Source: an uncultured Oscillibacter sp.
GTDB taxonomy: Bacteria; Bacillota; Clostridia; Oscillospirales; Oscillospiraceae
Reading direction: 5' to 3'
NCBI GenBank assembly: GCA_900542115.1
Contig: UQMC01000043.1
Coordinates: forward strand, 1-14,735
DNA length: 14,735 bases
The notes beneath the pieces were generated by a model. That model did not search any database. It was not told the DNA's origin and saw only the letters and a program-made list of their open reading frames with translations. Made by a program: the position numbers and the translations under genes. Shown one piece after another: positions 6,877 through 13,813 of this stretch; position 1 is the first letter of the stretch; the number at the start of each line of letters is the position of its first letter.

Positions 6877-8637
6877 TTACTGAATCGCCTTGCTGTCCAC
6901 AACTTCCTTCAGCTTGGCGGTGAAGTCCTCCAGGCTCATAGCGCCCAGATCCTCGCCAGCGCGGGTACGGACGGAGACCGTCTTGTTCTCCATATCCCGA
7001 TCGCCCACAACGATCATATAGGGCACCTTCTCCAGCGTGGCCTCGCGAATCTTCTTGCCGATCTTCTCGTTGCGGTCATCCACCTCCACGCGGAAGCCCT
7101 GGCCGTCCAATGCGTCAGACAGCTCCTTGGCATAATCCAGCGCACGGTCGGTAACGGGCAGCACCTTGACCTGTACAGGCGCCAGCCATGCGGGGAACGC
7201 ACCGGCAAAATGCTCGGTGATGATGCCGATGAACCGCTCAATAGAGCCGAACACCACGCGGTGGATCATCACGGGCACGTCCTTGCCGCCATCGCTGGTG
7301 GTATACTCCAGATCAAAGCGACCGGGCAGCTGATAGTCCAGCTGAATGGTGCCGCACTGCCAGGTACGGCCCAGAGAGTCCTGAATGTGGAAGTCCAGCT
7401 TGGGGCCGTAGAACGCACCGTCACCGGGGTTCACCACATATTCCTTGCCGATGGAGGTGATGGCGTCCGCCAGCGCGTTCTCGGCCTTCTCCCAGTCCTC
7501 CCGGGTGCCGATGTGGTCATCGGGCATGGTGGAAAGCTCGATCTTATAGGGCAAGCCGAACAGAGAGTAGACCTCATCGAACAACTGGGCGATGCGGATG
7601 ACCTCGTCCTTGATCTGGTCCTTGGCCAGCAGAATATGGGCATCATCCTGCGTGAAGCAGCGGACGCGGAACATGCCGTGGAGGGCGCCGGAGAGCTCGT
7701 GGCGGTGGACCAGACCCAGCTCACCGTAGCGCAGGGGCAGGTCACGGTAGGAATGAGGCTCCAACTCATAGACCAGAATACTGCCGGGGCAGTTCATGGG
7801 CTTGATGGCGAAGTCCTCGCCGTCAATGACGGTGGTGTACATATTATCCTTATAATGATCCCAGTGGCCGGAGGTCTCCCACAGCGTCCGCTTCATGATC
7901 TGCGGGGTGGAGATCTCCACATAGTTCCACTTCTTATGAACCTGACGCCAGTAATCGATCAGGGTGTTCTTCAGCACCATGCCCTTAGGCAGATAGAACG
8001 GGAAGCCGGGGGCCTCATCCCGGAAAGCGAACAGGCCCAGCTCACGGCCCAGCTTGCGGTGGTCCCGGCGCTTGGCCTCCTCAATGCGCTCCAGATAGGC
8101 GTCCAGCTCCTCCTTCTTGGGGAAAGCGATGCCGTAAATGCGCTGGAGGGTCTCGCGGTTGGAGTCACCCCGCCAATAGGCGGCGTTGCAGGACAGCAGC
8201 TTGATGGCGTTGCCCTTGACCCGGCCGGTGGAGTCCAGATGGGGACCGGCGCACAGGTCGGTGAACTCGCCCTGCTTATAGAAGGAGATATGGGCATCCT
8301 CCGGCAAATCCTCAATGAGCTCCACCTTGTAGGGCTCGCCCTTTTCCTTCATGAACTGGATGGCCTCCGCCCGGGGCAGCTCAAAGCGCTCCAGCTTCAG
8401 CTTCTCCTTGCAGATCTTCCGCATCTCAGCCTCGATCTCGGCCATGTGCTCCGGAGTAAAGGCGAAGGGCGCGTCCATATCGTAATACCAGCCTTCCTTG
8501 ATGGCCGGGCCGATAGCCAGCTTCACCTCCGGCCACAGGCGCTTAACGGCCTGCGCCATGATGTGAGAGCAGGTATGCCAGTAGGTCTGCCGATATTCCT
8601 CACTTTCAAAGCTGAATTCCTTATTTTCCTCAGACAT
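6877..8637 (-). CDS. thrS: Threonyl-tRNA synthetase lacking the TGS domain
   Basis: This 586-residue class II synthetase charges tRNA-Thr with threonine in the cytoplasm. The editing (SAD) domain starts almost at once: HTCSH (21-25) and CAGPH (129-133) carry its metal-site residues, so clearance of Ser-tRNA should be intact. The catalytic core has the three zinc ligands Cys283 (MNCPG), His334 (QDDAH) and His459 (VMIHR), motif 2 around GLVHRHELSGALHGMFRVR (308-326), and motif 3 around GSIERFIGI (464-472). The anticodon-binding domain fills about 487-580. The usual N-terminal TGS domain of about 60 residues is absent, which explains the shorter length (family about 640). ATG 8637 has AAAGGAGA 7 bases upstream; the frame upstream runs into the T-box terminator, so no missing domain is hidden there. 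A T-box controls it. Confidence 0.97.
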   Translation of the reverse strand: MSEENKEFSFESEEYRQTYWHTCSHIMAQAVKRLWPEVKLAIGPAIKEGWYYDMDAPFAFTPEHMAEIEAEMRKICKEKLKLERFELPRAEAIQFMKEKGEPYKVELIEDLPEDAHISFYKQGEFTDLCAGPHLDSTGRVKGNAIKLLSCNAAYWRGDSNRETLQRIYGIAFPKKEELDAYLERIEEAKRRDHRKLGRELGLFAFRDEAPGFPFYLPKGMVLKNTLIDYWRQVHKKWNYVEISTPQIMKRTLWETSGHWDHYKDNMYTTVIDGEDFAIKPMNCPGSILVYELEPHSYRDLPLRYGELGLVHRHELSGALHGMFRVRCFTQDDAHILLAKDQIKDEVIRIAQLFDEVYSLFGLPYKIELSTMPDDHIGTREDWEKAENALADAITSIGKEYVVNPGDGAFYGPKLDFHIQDSLGRTWQCGTIQLDYQLPGRFDLEYTTSDGGKDVPVMIHRVVFGSIERFIGIITEHFAGAFPAWLAPVQVKVLPVTDRALDYAKELSDALDGQGFRVEVDDRNEKIGKKIREATLEKVPYMIVVGDRDMENKTVSVRTRAGEDLGAMSLEDFTAKLKEVVDSKAIQ

Positions 8638-8683
8638 GATACTGTCTCCTTTCCTTTGGCGGTGCTTCCGCCCGGGGCAAAAC

Positions 8684-8722
8684 AAAAACGCCTCACCCCT
8701 GTTTTAATCAGGGGTGAGGCGT
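8684..8722 (-). terminator. T-box attenuator terminator of thrS
   Basis: ACGCCTCACCCCTG (8688-8701) and CAGGGGTGAGGCGT (8709-8722) form a perfect 14-base-pair stem with a 7-base loop, followed on the minus strand by TTTTT and a second run TTTT. It lies between the T-box sequence and the thrS ribosome binding site. The segment CACCCCTG is also able to pair with CAGGGTG next to the T-box, giving the competing antiterminator. Confidence 0.95.
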
Positions 8723-9050
8723 AAAGCTCCACGGTTCCACCCTGCTTGCACACAAGGCGAAAACCCGCCTTGTGTGCAAGCAGGCAAAACCCTTTCAGGC
8801 TTTTGCCTGATTTCAATGGTACAGGAAACCCCTGATGGGTTTCCCGCACACACCCTTCCTTTCCGAAGGAAGTACGCACGTCAAAGCGTTCTTTCGGCAT
8901 CGTTGTGCCGCTCGTGTCCTCTGTAACGGGAGGTCCCGTCCCGGCCTACATATCGGCGGGCGGCTCCAAGGCGGTGACTGTTCCGGCTCCTGCTGACGCC
9001 GCTTTCAGCCCATGGCGGCATCTCTCTGAAGCTCTCCCCGGACAGTGTCC
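8684..9050 (-). promoter_or_regulatory. T-box riboswitch (tRNA-Thr responsive) in the thrS leader
   Basis: This leader fills the gap of more than 500 bases before thrS. Uncharged tRNA-Thr should bind and favour an antiterminator, letting transcription reach thrS. The T-box sequence AGGGTGGAACCGTGG lies at 8743-8729 on the minus strand; its TGGA would pair with a tRNA end of discriminator U plus CCA. Stem I features include CAGAGAG (9028-9022) followed by GGGCTGAAAGCGGCG. A candidate Thr specifier codon ACC is at 8975-8973 inside AGTCACCGCC. Between stem I and the T-box are several perfect hairpins: GGAAACCC/GGGTTTCC (8824-8844), TCAGGC/GCCTGA (8795-8810) and a 19-base-pair stem (8741-8784) directly beside the T-box. 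The specifier assignment is tentative; the T-box itself is certain. Confidence 0.95.
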
Positions 9051-9078
9051 TTTTCTAAGCCTTTTTCAGAATGGAAAC

Positions 9079-9107
9079 AATATAGCACTTGCCTCCGCCG
9101 TTGTCAA
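9079..9107 (-). promoter_or_regulatory. thrS: Promoter of the thrS T-box transcript
   Basis: Minus-strand TTGACA (9107-9102, a perfect -35) and TATATT (9084-9079, 5 of 6) are 17 bases apart. The start would be near 9072, about 20 bases before stem I of the T-box. This is the strongest predicted promoter in the window and is the only one with the canonical TTGACA. The 62 bases between it and the upstream gene stop hold only a 14-base palindrome. Confidence 0.9.
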
Positions 9108-9169
9108 GGGGGGCGCCCCGGCGATTTTCACAGGAAATTTTCGGCAGACGCGGAAATTTCCGCCGCTTT

Positions 9170-9799
9170 TTATTCATGGGGCTTGGGCAGGTTCCAGCGG
9201 TAGTGGGCCGACAGGCACCGGATGGCAAACACCGCCGCCGCGCCGGTCAGCATGGCCGCCACCTCTCCCGCCGGGTGCCACAGCACGCCGCAGATCACCG
9301 CCCCGATCAGCGAGGCGCAGGCATAAATATGCTTGACAAAAATGTACGGCGTCTCCCCGGCCATCACATCCCGCAGCAGTCCGCCGCCCACGCCGGTAAC
9401 CACGCCCACAAACACCAGCAGATACAAGGAGGGCTCAGCTACACAGCCCCACACCACCCGGACGCCCATGACCGTGAAAATTCCAAGGCCCGCGCTGTCC
9501 ATCCACAGCATGAACAGGTCATAGCGCCGCTGGTTCCCCATCAGTCCGTGCCGCACACCGGAGAGGAACAAAATCAGGGAAGTCACCACCGCCACCGCCG
9601 AGGCCATTGGATTTTGAAATGCGGCAGGCGGCGTATTTCCCAGCAGCACATCCCGCACCATTCCTCCGCCGCAGGCCGTGGTCAGGCCCAGAATGCACAC
9701 GCCGAAAATGTCCATTCCCTTGCGGATACCCAAAATGGCGCCGGAGGCGGCAAAGGCCACTGTGCCGATCATCTCAAAAATAAAGAGAAAGCGCTCCAT
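9170..9799 (-). CDS. TRIC/UPF0126-family membrane protein (putative cation channel)
   Basis: This 209-residue protein has about six or seven hydrophobic helices and two repeated halves typical of UPF0126/TRIC proteins. Each half contains a Gly-rich kinked motif with an Arg-Asp pair: TACGGGMVRDVLLGNTPPA in the first and GVGGGLLRDVMAGETPYIF in the second. Bacterial TRIC homologues form trimeric potassium-permeable channels in the membrane; function here is inferred from the family. I chose ATG 9799, which opens directly into the first helix (MERFLFIFEMIGTVAF). The stop of the lysR gene is only 4 bases upstream and the purine-rich ribosome site (GGAGAGGCGG) lies within the lysR end, so the two genes are co-transcribed and likely translationally coupled. 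No clear terminator follows. Confidence 0.9.
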   Translation of the reverse strand: MERFLFIFEMIGTVAFAASGAILGIRKGMDIFGVCILGLTTACGGGMVRDVLLGNTPPAAFQNPMASAVAVVTSLILFLSGVRHGLMGNQRRYDLFMLWMDSAGLGIFTVMGVRVVWGCVAEPSLYLLVFVGVVTGVGGGLLRDVMAGETPYIFVKHIYACASLIGAVICGVLWHPAGEVAAMLTGAAAVFAIRCLSAHYRWNLPKPHE

Positions 9800-9803
9800 T
9801 CCT

Positions 9804-10688
9804 TTATCCGCCTCTCCGCACCATTTCCATAAAGGCCGCGGCCGCCGCCGTGGGATGCACCTCCCGCAGCGTGCACATATCCACGCTGCGCTCAGGAATG
9901 TCAAAGTCTGTTTTCAGCAGGCGGATGCCGCCGCTTTCCAGCTCCTTATGTACGAACTCCAGCGTAACGCCCGCTACGCCGAGGCCGATCTCCGCCAGCG
10001 TCACCAAAAGCTGCCGGGAAGAAAGCTCGATTTCTGGTGTCAGCGTCACGCCGGCCTTCAGGAATTCCTGCTCCAAAAATACCCGGGAGCTGGCCTTGCG
10101 CTCTAAAAGAATCAGCGGAAAGGCCGCGATCTCCTGCCGGGTATAGATGCGGTCAAGGTCGCAGTCATAATTTTTGCCCGCCACAAATACGGAATGGGTG
10201 GCAAAGCAGGGCCATGTCTCCAGCGCCTCGTCCTTTGGCGAGGAGGCAAACGCGATGTCCACCGCGCCAGAGCGGAGCATACTGAGCACCTTGGCGCTGC
10301 GGCCGGAGATGATTCGCAGCCGGATGCCGGGGTGCTGGCGGTGAAAGCTCTCCAGATACGGCGTAAGGAATTGGCCCGTCACCGTGTCGCTGGCGCCGAT
10401 GGTCAGCGTACCCAGCAAAAGCTGCTGGGCCTGAGAGAGCTTGTCCTCACCCGTGGCCAGCAGGCCCAGCGCGTTGCGGACATATTGGTAGAGCATCCGG
10501 CCCTCTCCCGTCAGCGTCACACCCCGGGGGGACCGGGCGAACAGCCGCGCCTGCAAAGCCGTTTCCAGCTGCTTGACGGACTGGCTCACCGCCGACTGCG
10601 AAATGTACAGGTTTTTCGCCGCCGCCGAGATATTGCCCGTTTCCGCCACTTCCTTGAATACCCGGTATAGTTCCAGCTTGACTGCCAT
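9804..10688 (-). CDS. LysR-family transcriptional regulator
   Basis: This 294-residue DNA-binding protein has the LysR plan. The N-terminal winged helix-turn-helix spans about residues 1-60, with the recognition region NISAAAKNLYISQSAVSQSVKQLE, and is followed by a linker helix and a two-lobed periplasmic-binding-like effector domain (about 90-290) that starts LLLGTLTIGASDTVTGQFL. The effector is unknown. ATG 10688 was chosen since GGAGG lies 7 bases upstream and it opens at MAVKLELYRVFKEV; a frame opening at 10733 would overlap the -10 element. It is followed after 4 bases by the TRIC-type gene and faces the ymdB-like operon across a 203-base intergenic region, so its targets may be either neighbour or itself. 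An inverted repeat at its own transcription start fits autoregulation. Confidence 0.95.
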   Translation of the reverse strand: MAVKLELYRVFKEVAETGNISAAAKNLYISQSAVSQSVKQLETALQARLFARSPRGVTLTGEGRMLYQYVRNALGLLATGEDKLSQAQQLLLGTLTIGASDTVTGQFLTPYLESFHRQHPGIRLRIISGRSAKVLSMLRSGAVDIAFASSPKDEALETWPCFATHSVFVAGKNYDCDLDRIYTRQEIAAFPLILLERKASSRVFLEQEFLKAGVTLTPEIELSSRQLLVTLAEIGLGVAGVTLEFVHKELESGGIRLLKTDFDIPERSVDMCTLREVHPTAAAAAFMEMVRRGG

Positions 10689-10709
10689 AGTGTTTCCTCC
10701 ATCATCAGC

Positions 10710-10731
10710 GCTTCTGATTGCTATCAGAAGC
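10710..10731. promoter_or_regulatory. Perfect dyad at the lysR transcription start
   Basis: GCTTCTGAT (10710-10718), a 4-base spacer TGCT and ATCAGAAGC (10723-10731) form a perfect 9-base-pair inverted repeat. It abuts the lysR -10 element and covers the predicted start near 10725. LysR proteins usually bind dyads with a T-N11-A core and repress their own genes; CTGATTGCTATCAG fits that size. It could instead be a 5' hairpin of the message. Confidence 0.5.
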
Positions 10732-10760
10732 ATTATAAGCAGTTATCCAAAAAATTGCAA
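10732..10760 (-). promoter_or_regulatory. Promoter of the lysR-TRIC operon
   Basis: Minus-strand TTGCAA (10760-10755) and a perfect TATAAT (10737-10732) are 17 bases apart. Transcription should start near 10725, leaving a leader of about 37 bases with GGAGG just before the ATG at 10688. Confidence 0.82.
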
Positions 10761-10825
10761 CCGGAAGGCGGCGATTTTTTCGCTTTTCCGACTGCACTCC
10801 CGCCGCCGTTTCCGATGGAAAGCCG

Positions 10826-10854
10826 TTGCAAAACGCTGGGGATTGCGCTACAAT
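10826..10854 (+). promoter_or_regulatory. Promoter of the ymdB-like five-gene operon
   Basis: TTGCAA (10826-10831) and TACAAT (10849-10854, 5 of 6) are 17 bases apart. Transcription should start near 10861, about 30 bases before the ATG at 10892. It is back to back with the lysR promoter, the two -35 hexamers being 71 bases apart and identical. Confidence 0.8.
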
Positions 10855-10891
10855 AAGCTGAATCATTTTTACACCGTTTTCAGGAGGTCCT

Positions 10892-11665
10892 ATGCTGTAT
10901 TCCGTTCTGGCGGTGGGCGATGTGGTGGGCGAGTCCGGCCTCGCACACTTAGAGCGCCATCTCCGCCCCCTGCAAAAGCTGAAAAACATTTCCTTCACCG
11001 TTGTAAACGGTGAAAACATCTCCGCCACGGGCCTGACCCGCAAGCAGGCGCTGCGGGTCTATGACGCCGGGGCCGATGCCGTAACGCTGGGGAACCATAC
11101 CTTCGGCAAAATGGAAATCTGTCCGCTGCTGGACGAGGCCCACTGGCTCCTGCGCCCCGCTAACCTCTCCGCCCGCGCACCGGGACACGGCTGTGAGATT
11201 TTTGACTGCAACGGCGTGCGGATTCGCGTAATGAGCCTCATCGGCCGCTGCGGCCTGCAATGGAACGCCGAAAACCCCTTCACGCTGGCGGACCGGCTGC
11301 TGAAATCCGGGGACGCGGACTTCACACTGGTGGATTTCCACGCGGAGGCCACCAGCGAAAAGCTGGCGCTGGGCTATTATCTCGATGGCCGCGTCAGCGC
11401 CCTGTGGGGCACCCACACCCATGTCCCCACCGCCGATGAGCAGATCTATCCCAAGGGCACCGGCTATATCACCGACCTTGGCATGACCGGTCCTATCCGC
11501 TCCGTGCTGGGCGTGGAGCCGGAGCAGTCCGTAGAGTCGTTTTTAGGCGGCCTGCCGGGGCGCTACCGCAACCCCAACGGTCCCTGCAAGCTGCAGGGCG
11601 CCGTGTTCACGCTGGACAGCGCCACAGGGCTCTGCACCGCCGTGGAGCGGGTGGACATCCGGTAA
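10892..11665 (+). CDS. YmdB-like metallophosphoesterase (TIGR00282 family)
   Basis: This 257-residue cytoplasmic enzyme belongs to the YmdB family; B. subtilis YmdB is a 2',3'-cyclic nucleotide phosphodiesterase that affects biofilm and motility genes. The metal-binding residues are in place: Asp10 in GDVVG, Glu41 and Asn42 in NGENISATG, Asn68 and His69 in GNHTFG, His150 in DFHAEATSEK, and His175/His177 in GTHTHVPTAD. The end segment TDLGMTGPIRSVLG is also typical. AGGAGG lies 4 bases before the ATG. It is the first gene of a five-gene operon with 12 bases to the Nudix gene. In many Firmicutes ymdB follows rny, which is not the case here. Family call is certain; the exact in vivo substrate is inferred from relatives. 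Confidence 0.93.
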   Translation: MLYSVLAVGDVVGESGLAHLERHLRPLQKLKNISFTVVNGENISATGLTRKQALRVYDAGADAVTLGNHTFGKMEICPLLDEAHWLLRPANLSARAPGHGCEIFDCNGVRIRVMSLIGRCGLQWNAENPFTLADRLLKSGDADFTLVDFHAEATSEKLALGYYLDGRVSALWGTHTHVPTADEQIYPKGTGYITDLGMTGPIRSVLGVEPEQSVESFLGGLPGRYRNPNGPCKLQGAVFTLDSATGLCTAVERVDIR

Positions 11666-11677
11666 GGGGGCCGTTGT

Positions 11678-12157
11678 ATGACAAGACCTGAGCAATTCCG
11701 TTCCTATTCCGCCGTGTTTCCCATTTTGCTGCGGAGCGGCCCGCACGGACAGGAGGTCCTGCTGCACCTGCGGCAGAACACCGGCTATATGGACGGTCAC
11801 TGGGATTTTGCCGGCAGCGGACATGTAGACGAAAACGAAACGGCCCGTCAGGCCGTGGCCCGGGAGTGTCAGGAGGAGCTTGGCATCACGGTAGAGCCTG
11901 CCGATGCAGAATTTATCCACCTGTGCCACCGGGTTGCCGGGGGCGACGGCCGCACCTATTACGATTTGTGCTTCCGAATCCGGCGCTACAGCGGCGAGCC
12001 CGCCGTGATGGAGCCGGAGAAAAACGCTGGGCTCCACTGGTTCCCCACGGACGCCCTGCCGGAGAATATCAGCTCGGCGGTGGAGGCCATGCTGCTCCCC
12101 TGTCTGCGGGGCCAGCCTTACAGTGAGGTCATTCATGATGTGCCGGTCACGCCTTGA
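11678..12157 (+). CDS. Nudix hydrolase
   Basis: This 159-residue protein has a complete Nudix box at residues 48-70 (G-x5-E-x7-RE-x2-EE-x-G, read as GHVDENETARQAVARECQEE then LGI), with Glu63, Glu66 and Glu67 as the magnesium ligands. Such enzymes cleave nucleoside diphosphates linked to another group. The substrate cannot be read; the fold around it (HWDFAGSGHVDENE, and HWFPTDALPENI near the end) resembles NTP-cleaning MutT-like members. A G-run lies 7 bases before ATG 11678, and the gene follows the ymdB-like stop by 12 bases, so it is in the same operon. Length is normal for a single-domain Nudix protein. Confidence 0.93.
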   Translation: MTRPEQFRSYSAVFPILLRSGPHGQEVLLHLRQNTGYMDGHWDFAGSGHVDENETARQAVARECQEELGITVEPADAEFIHLCHRVAGGDGRTYYDLCFRIRRYSGEPAVMEPEKNAGLHWFPTDALPENISSAVEAMLLPCLRGQPYSEVIHDVPVTP

Positions 12158-12199
12158 CCGCTATTCAAAATATAGAAACAGAAAAAGAGGAAAGCTACC

Positions 12200-12691
12200 A
12201 TGTCTATTCAAAAGGTACGAGAGTATTTCAAGGGCTTCGGCATCGAAGACCGCATCCGGGAATTCGACATCTCCTCCGCCACGGTGGAGCTGGCGGCGAT
12301 CGCTGTCGGCGTGGAGGGTGCCCGTATTGCCAAATCCATGAGCTTCAAAATCGGCGAGGAGCCCATCATCATCGTCATGGCCGGAGATGCCAAGGTGGAC
12401 AACAGCCGCTACAAGGCCCAGTTCCACACCAAGGCCAAAATGCTGACCTTTGACGAGGCCCATACCATGATCGGCCACGATCCCGGCGGCGTGTGCTCCT
12501 TTGCCCTGCCGGACAATGTGAAAACGTATTTAGACATCTCCTTGAAGCGGTTCGATACCGTGTTCCCCGCCGCCGGCAGCAGCAACAGCGCCATTGAGCT
12601 GACCTGTGACGAGCTGGAAAAATATTCCTCCAACTTTATGGGCTGGATTGACGTTACAAAGGGTTGGCGTCCCGAGGAAAAGGAGAACTGA
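12200..12691 (+). CDS. YbaK/ProX-type aminoacyl-tRNA deacylase
   Basis: This 163-residue protein is of the YbaK/EbsC/ProX family, free-standing editing enzymes that hydrolyse mischarged tRNAs such as Ala- or Cys-tRNA-Pro. The conserved lysine is in ARIAKSMSFK (Lys45), followed by the strand IIIVMAGD and by the loop GHDPGGVCSFALP and the C-terminal TVFPAAGSSNSAIELT, which make up the substrate pocket. AGAGGAAAG lies 5 bases before ATG 12200. There is a 42-base AT-rich gap after the Nudix gene, with no promoter I can defend, so it probably shares the operon transcript. Which mischarged tRNA it clears cannot be told from the sequence. Confidence 0.93.
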   Translation: MSIQKVREYFKGFGIEDRIREFDISSATVELAAIAVGVEGARIAKSMSFKIGEEPIIIVMAGDAKVDNSRYKAQFHTKAKMLTFDEAHTMIGHDPGGVCSFALPDNVKTYLDISLKRFDTVFPAAGSSNSAIELTCDELEKYSSNFMGWIDVTKGWRPEEKEN

Positions 12692-12703
12692 CAGGGAGGG
12701 GCC

Positions 12704-13804
12704 ATGCTGAAATTCATTCACGCGGCGGACTTTCATCTTGACAGCGCCTTTGCCGCGCTGACGCCCCAGCAGGCCGCCGCCCGCCGCCGGGAAAGCCGTG
12801 ACCTGCCGGTGCGTCTTGCCAACTACGTCAACCAGAACGGCATTGAGCTGGTGCTGCTTGCCGGTGACCTTTTTGACAGCGCCGACGCCTATCGGGACAC
12901 GGCGGAAAGTCTGTCCGCCGCGCTGGGGCAGATGGCCGCGCAGGTCTATATCGCCCCCGGCAACCATGACTGGTACGGCCCCGGCAGTCCCTATCTGACT
13001 GTGGAGTGGCCGGACAACGTGCATATTTTCACGCAGTCCCGTATCGAGGCGCTGGAATGGCCTGAAAAAAATCTGGTGCTCCACGGCGCGGCCTTCACCG
13101 CCCCGGAGCAGGCCGAGGGCTTTCTCACCGGCTTCATCGCCCCGGCGGATGGGCGGCTCCACATCGGTCTGCTCCACGGGGAGCTGGCCCCCTCCGAGAC
13201 CCGGTACGATCCCCTCCGCCGGGAGGAAATTGCCGAAAGCGGCCTTGCCTATCTGGCGCTGGGTCACATCCATAAGCGGACGGAAGCGCTGACGCTGGGC
13301 CGCACCATCTGCGCGTGGCCGGGGTGTCCCGAGGGCCGTGGCTTTGACGAGCTGGGGGAAAAGGGCTTTTATGCCGGCGTTTTAGAGGACAGCGGTGCCG
13401 TTTCCCTGACGTTTGTCCCCTTTGCCGGGCGGAAATATGAAATTTTAGAGGTCAATGTCACCGGTCAAGACCCCCGGGCCGCCATCGAGGCCGCTCTGCC
13501 CTTTGACACGAGCCGGGACTTGTACCGCATCATCCTCACCGGTGAGACCGGGGCGGGCGGCGTCCATCCCTCCGCCTTACAGGAGGCGCTGGCTGGCCGC
13601 TTCTATACACTGGAAATCCGGGACAGGACCCATCTTGCGGAGGATCTATGGGCCAGAGCGGAGGAGGATTCTCTCCGTGGCCTGTTCCTCAAGGACTTGA
13701 AGGCCCGGCTGGACGCCGCCGAAACCGACGAGGTTCGGCAGCAGATCACTATGGCTGCCCGGTTCGGCCTTGCGGCGCTGGATCATCGGGACCTTGATTC
13801 GTAA
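12704..13804 (+). CDS. SbcD/Mre11/YhaO-like metallophosphoesterase (DNA repair exonuclease family)
   Basis: This 366-residue protein carries all the Mre11/SbcD phosphoesterase motifs: Asp9 and His11 in HAADFHLDSAF, Asp55 in LLAGDLFDSAD, Asn87-His88-Asp89 in APGNHDW, His158 in GLLHGEL, and His188/His190 in ALGHIHKR. The length and the form FIHAADFHLDSAF match the YhaO branch. SbcD/YhaO proteins normally work with a large SbcC/YhaN-like coiled-coil ATPase encoded directly downstream. Here the next gene, 9 bases on, is an asparaginase, so no partner is encoded next to it. GGGAGG lies about 5 bases before the ATG and the YbaK gene ends 12 bases upstream. Nuclease activity is inferred; a phosphodiesterase with another substrate is possible. 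Confidence 0.9.
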   Translation: MLKFIHAADFHLDSAFAALTPQQAAARRRESRDLPVRLANYVNQNGIELVLLAGDLFDSADAYRDTAESLSAALGQMAAQVYIAPGNHDWYGPGSPYLTVEWPDNVHIFTQSRIEALEWPEKNLVLHGAAFTAPEQAEGFLTGFIAPADGRLHIGLLHGELAPSETRYDPLRREEIAESGLAYLALGHIHKRTEALTLGRTICAWPGCPEGRGFDELGEKGFYAGVLEDSGAVSLTFVPFAGRKYEILEVNVTGQDPRAAIEAALPFDTSRDLYRIILTGETGAGGVHPSALQEALAGRFYTLEIRDRTHLAEDLWARAEEDSLRGLFLKDLKARLDAAETDEVRQQITMAARFGLAALDHRDLDS

Positions 13805-13813
13805 GGAGCACTC

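Noticed and set aside
8638..8685. Longer start of thrS at 8685
   Set aside because: It lies within the T-box terminator T-run, and ATG 8637 has AAAGGAGA at the right distance.
6694..8724. A 676-residue plus-strand reading frame
   Set aside because: It is antisense to thrS and its motifs. Long open antisense frames are expected from GC-rich codon use.
9133..9172. Possible terminator after the TRIC-type gene
   Set aside because: There is a 14-base palindrome GCGGAAATTTCCGC at 9150-9163, but on the minus strand it lacks a T-run right after; the T-run is on the other side, where no plus-strand gene ends.
9800..9904. Longer start of the TRIC-type gene at 9904
   Set aside because: It would overlap the end of lysR in another frame, and the extra residues are not hydrophobic or family-like.
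12158..12199. Possible internal promoter before the YbaK-type gene
   Set aside because: TTGACC and TATAGA are only 11 bases apart, too close for a standard promoter.
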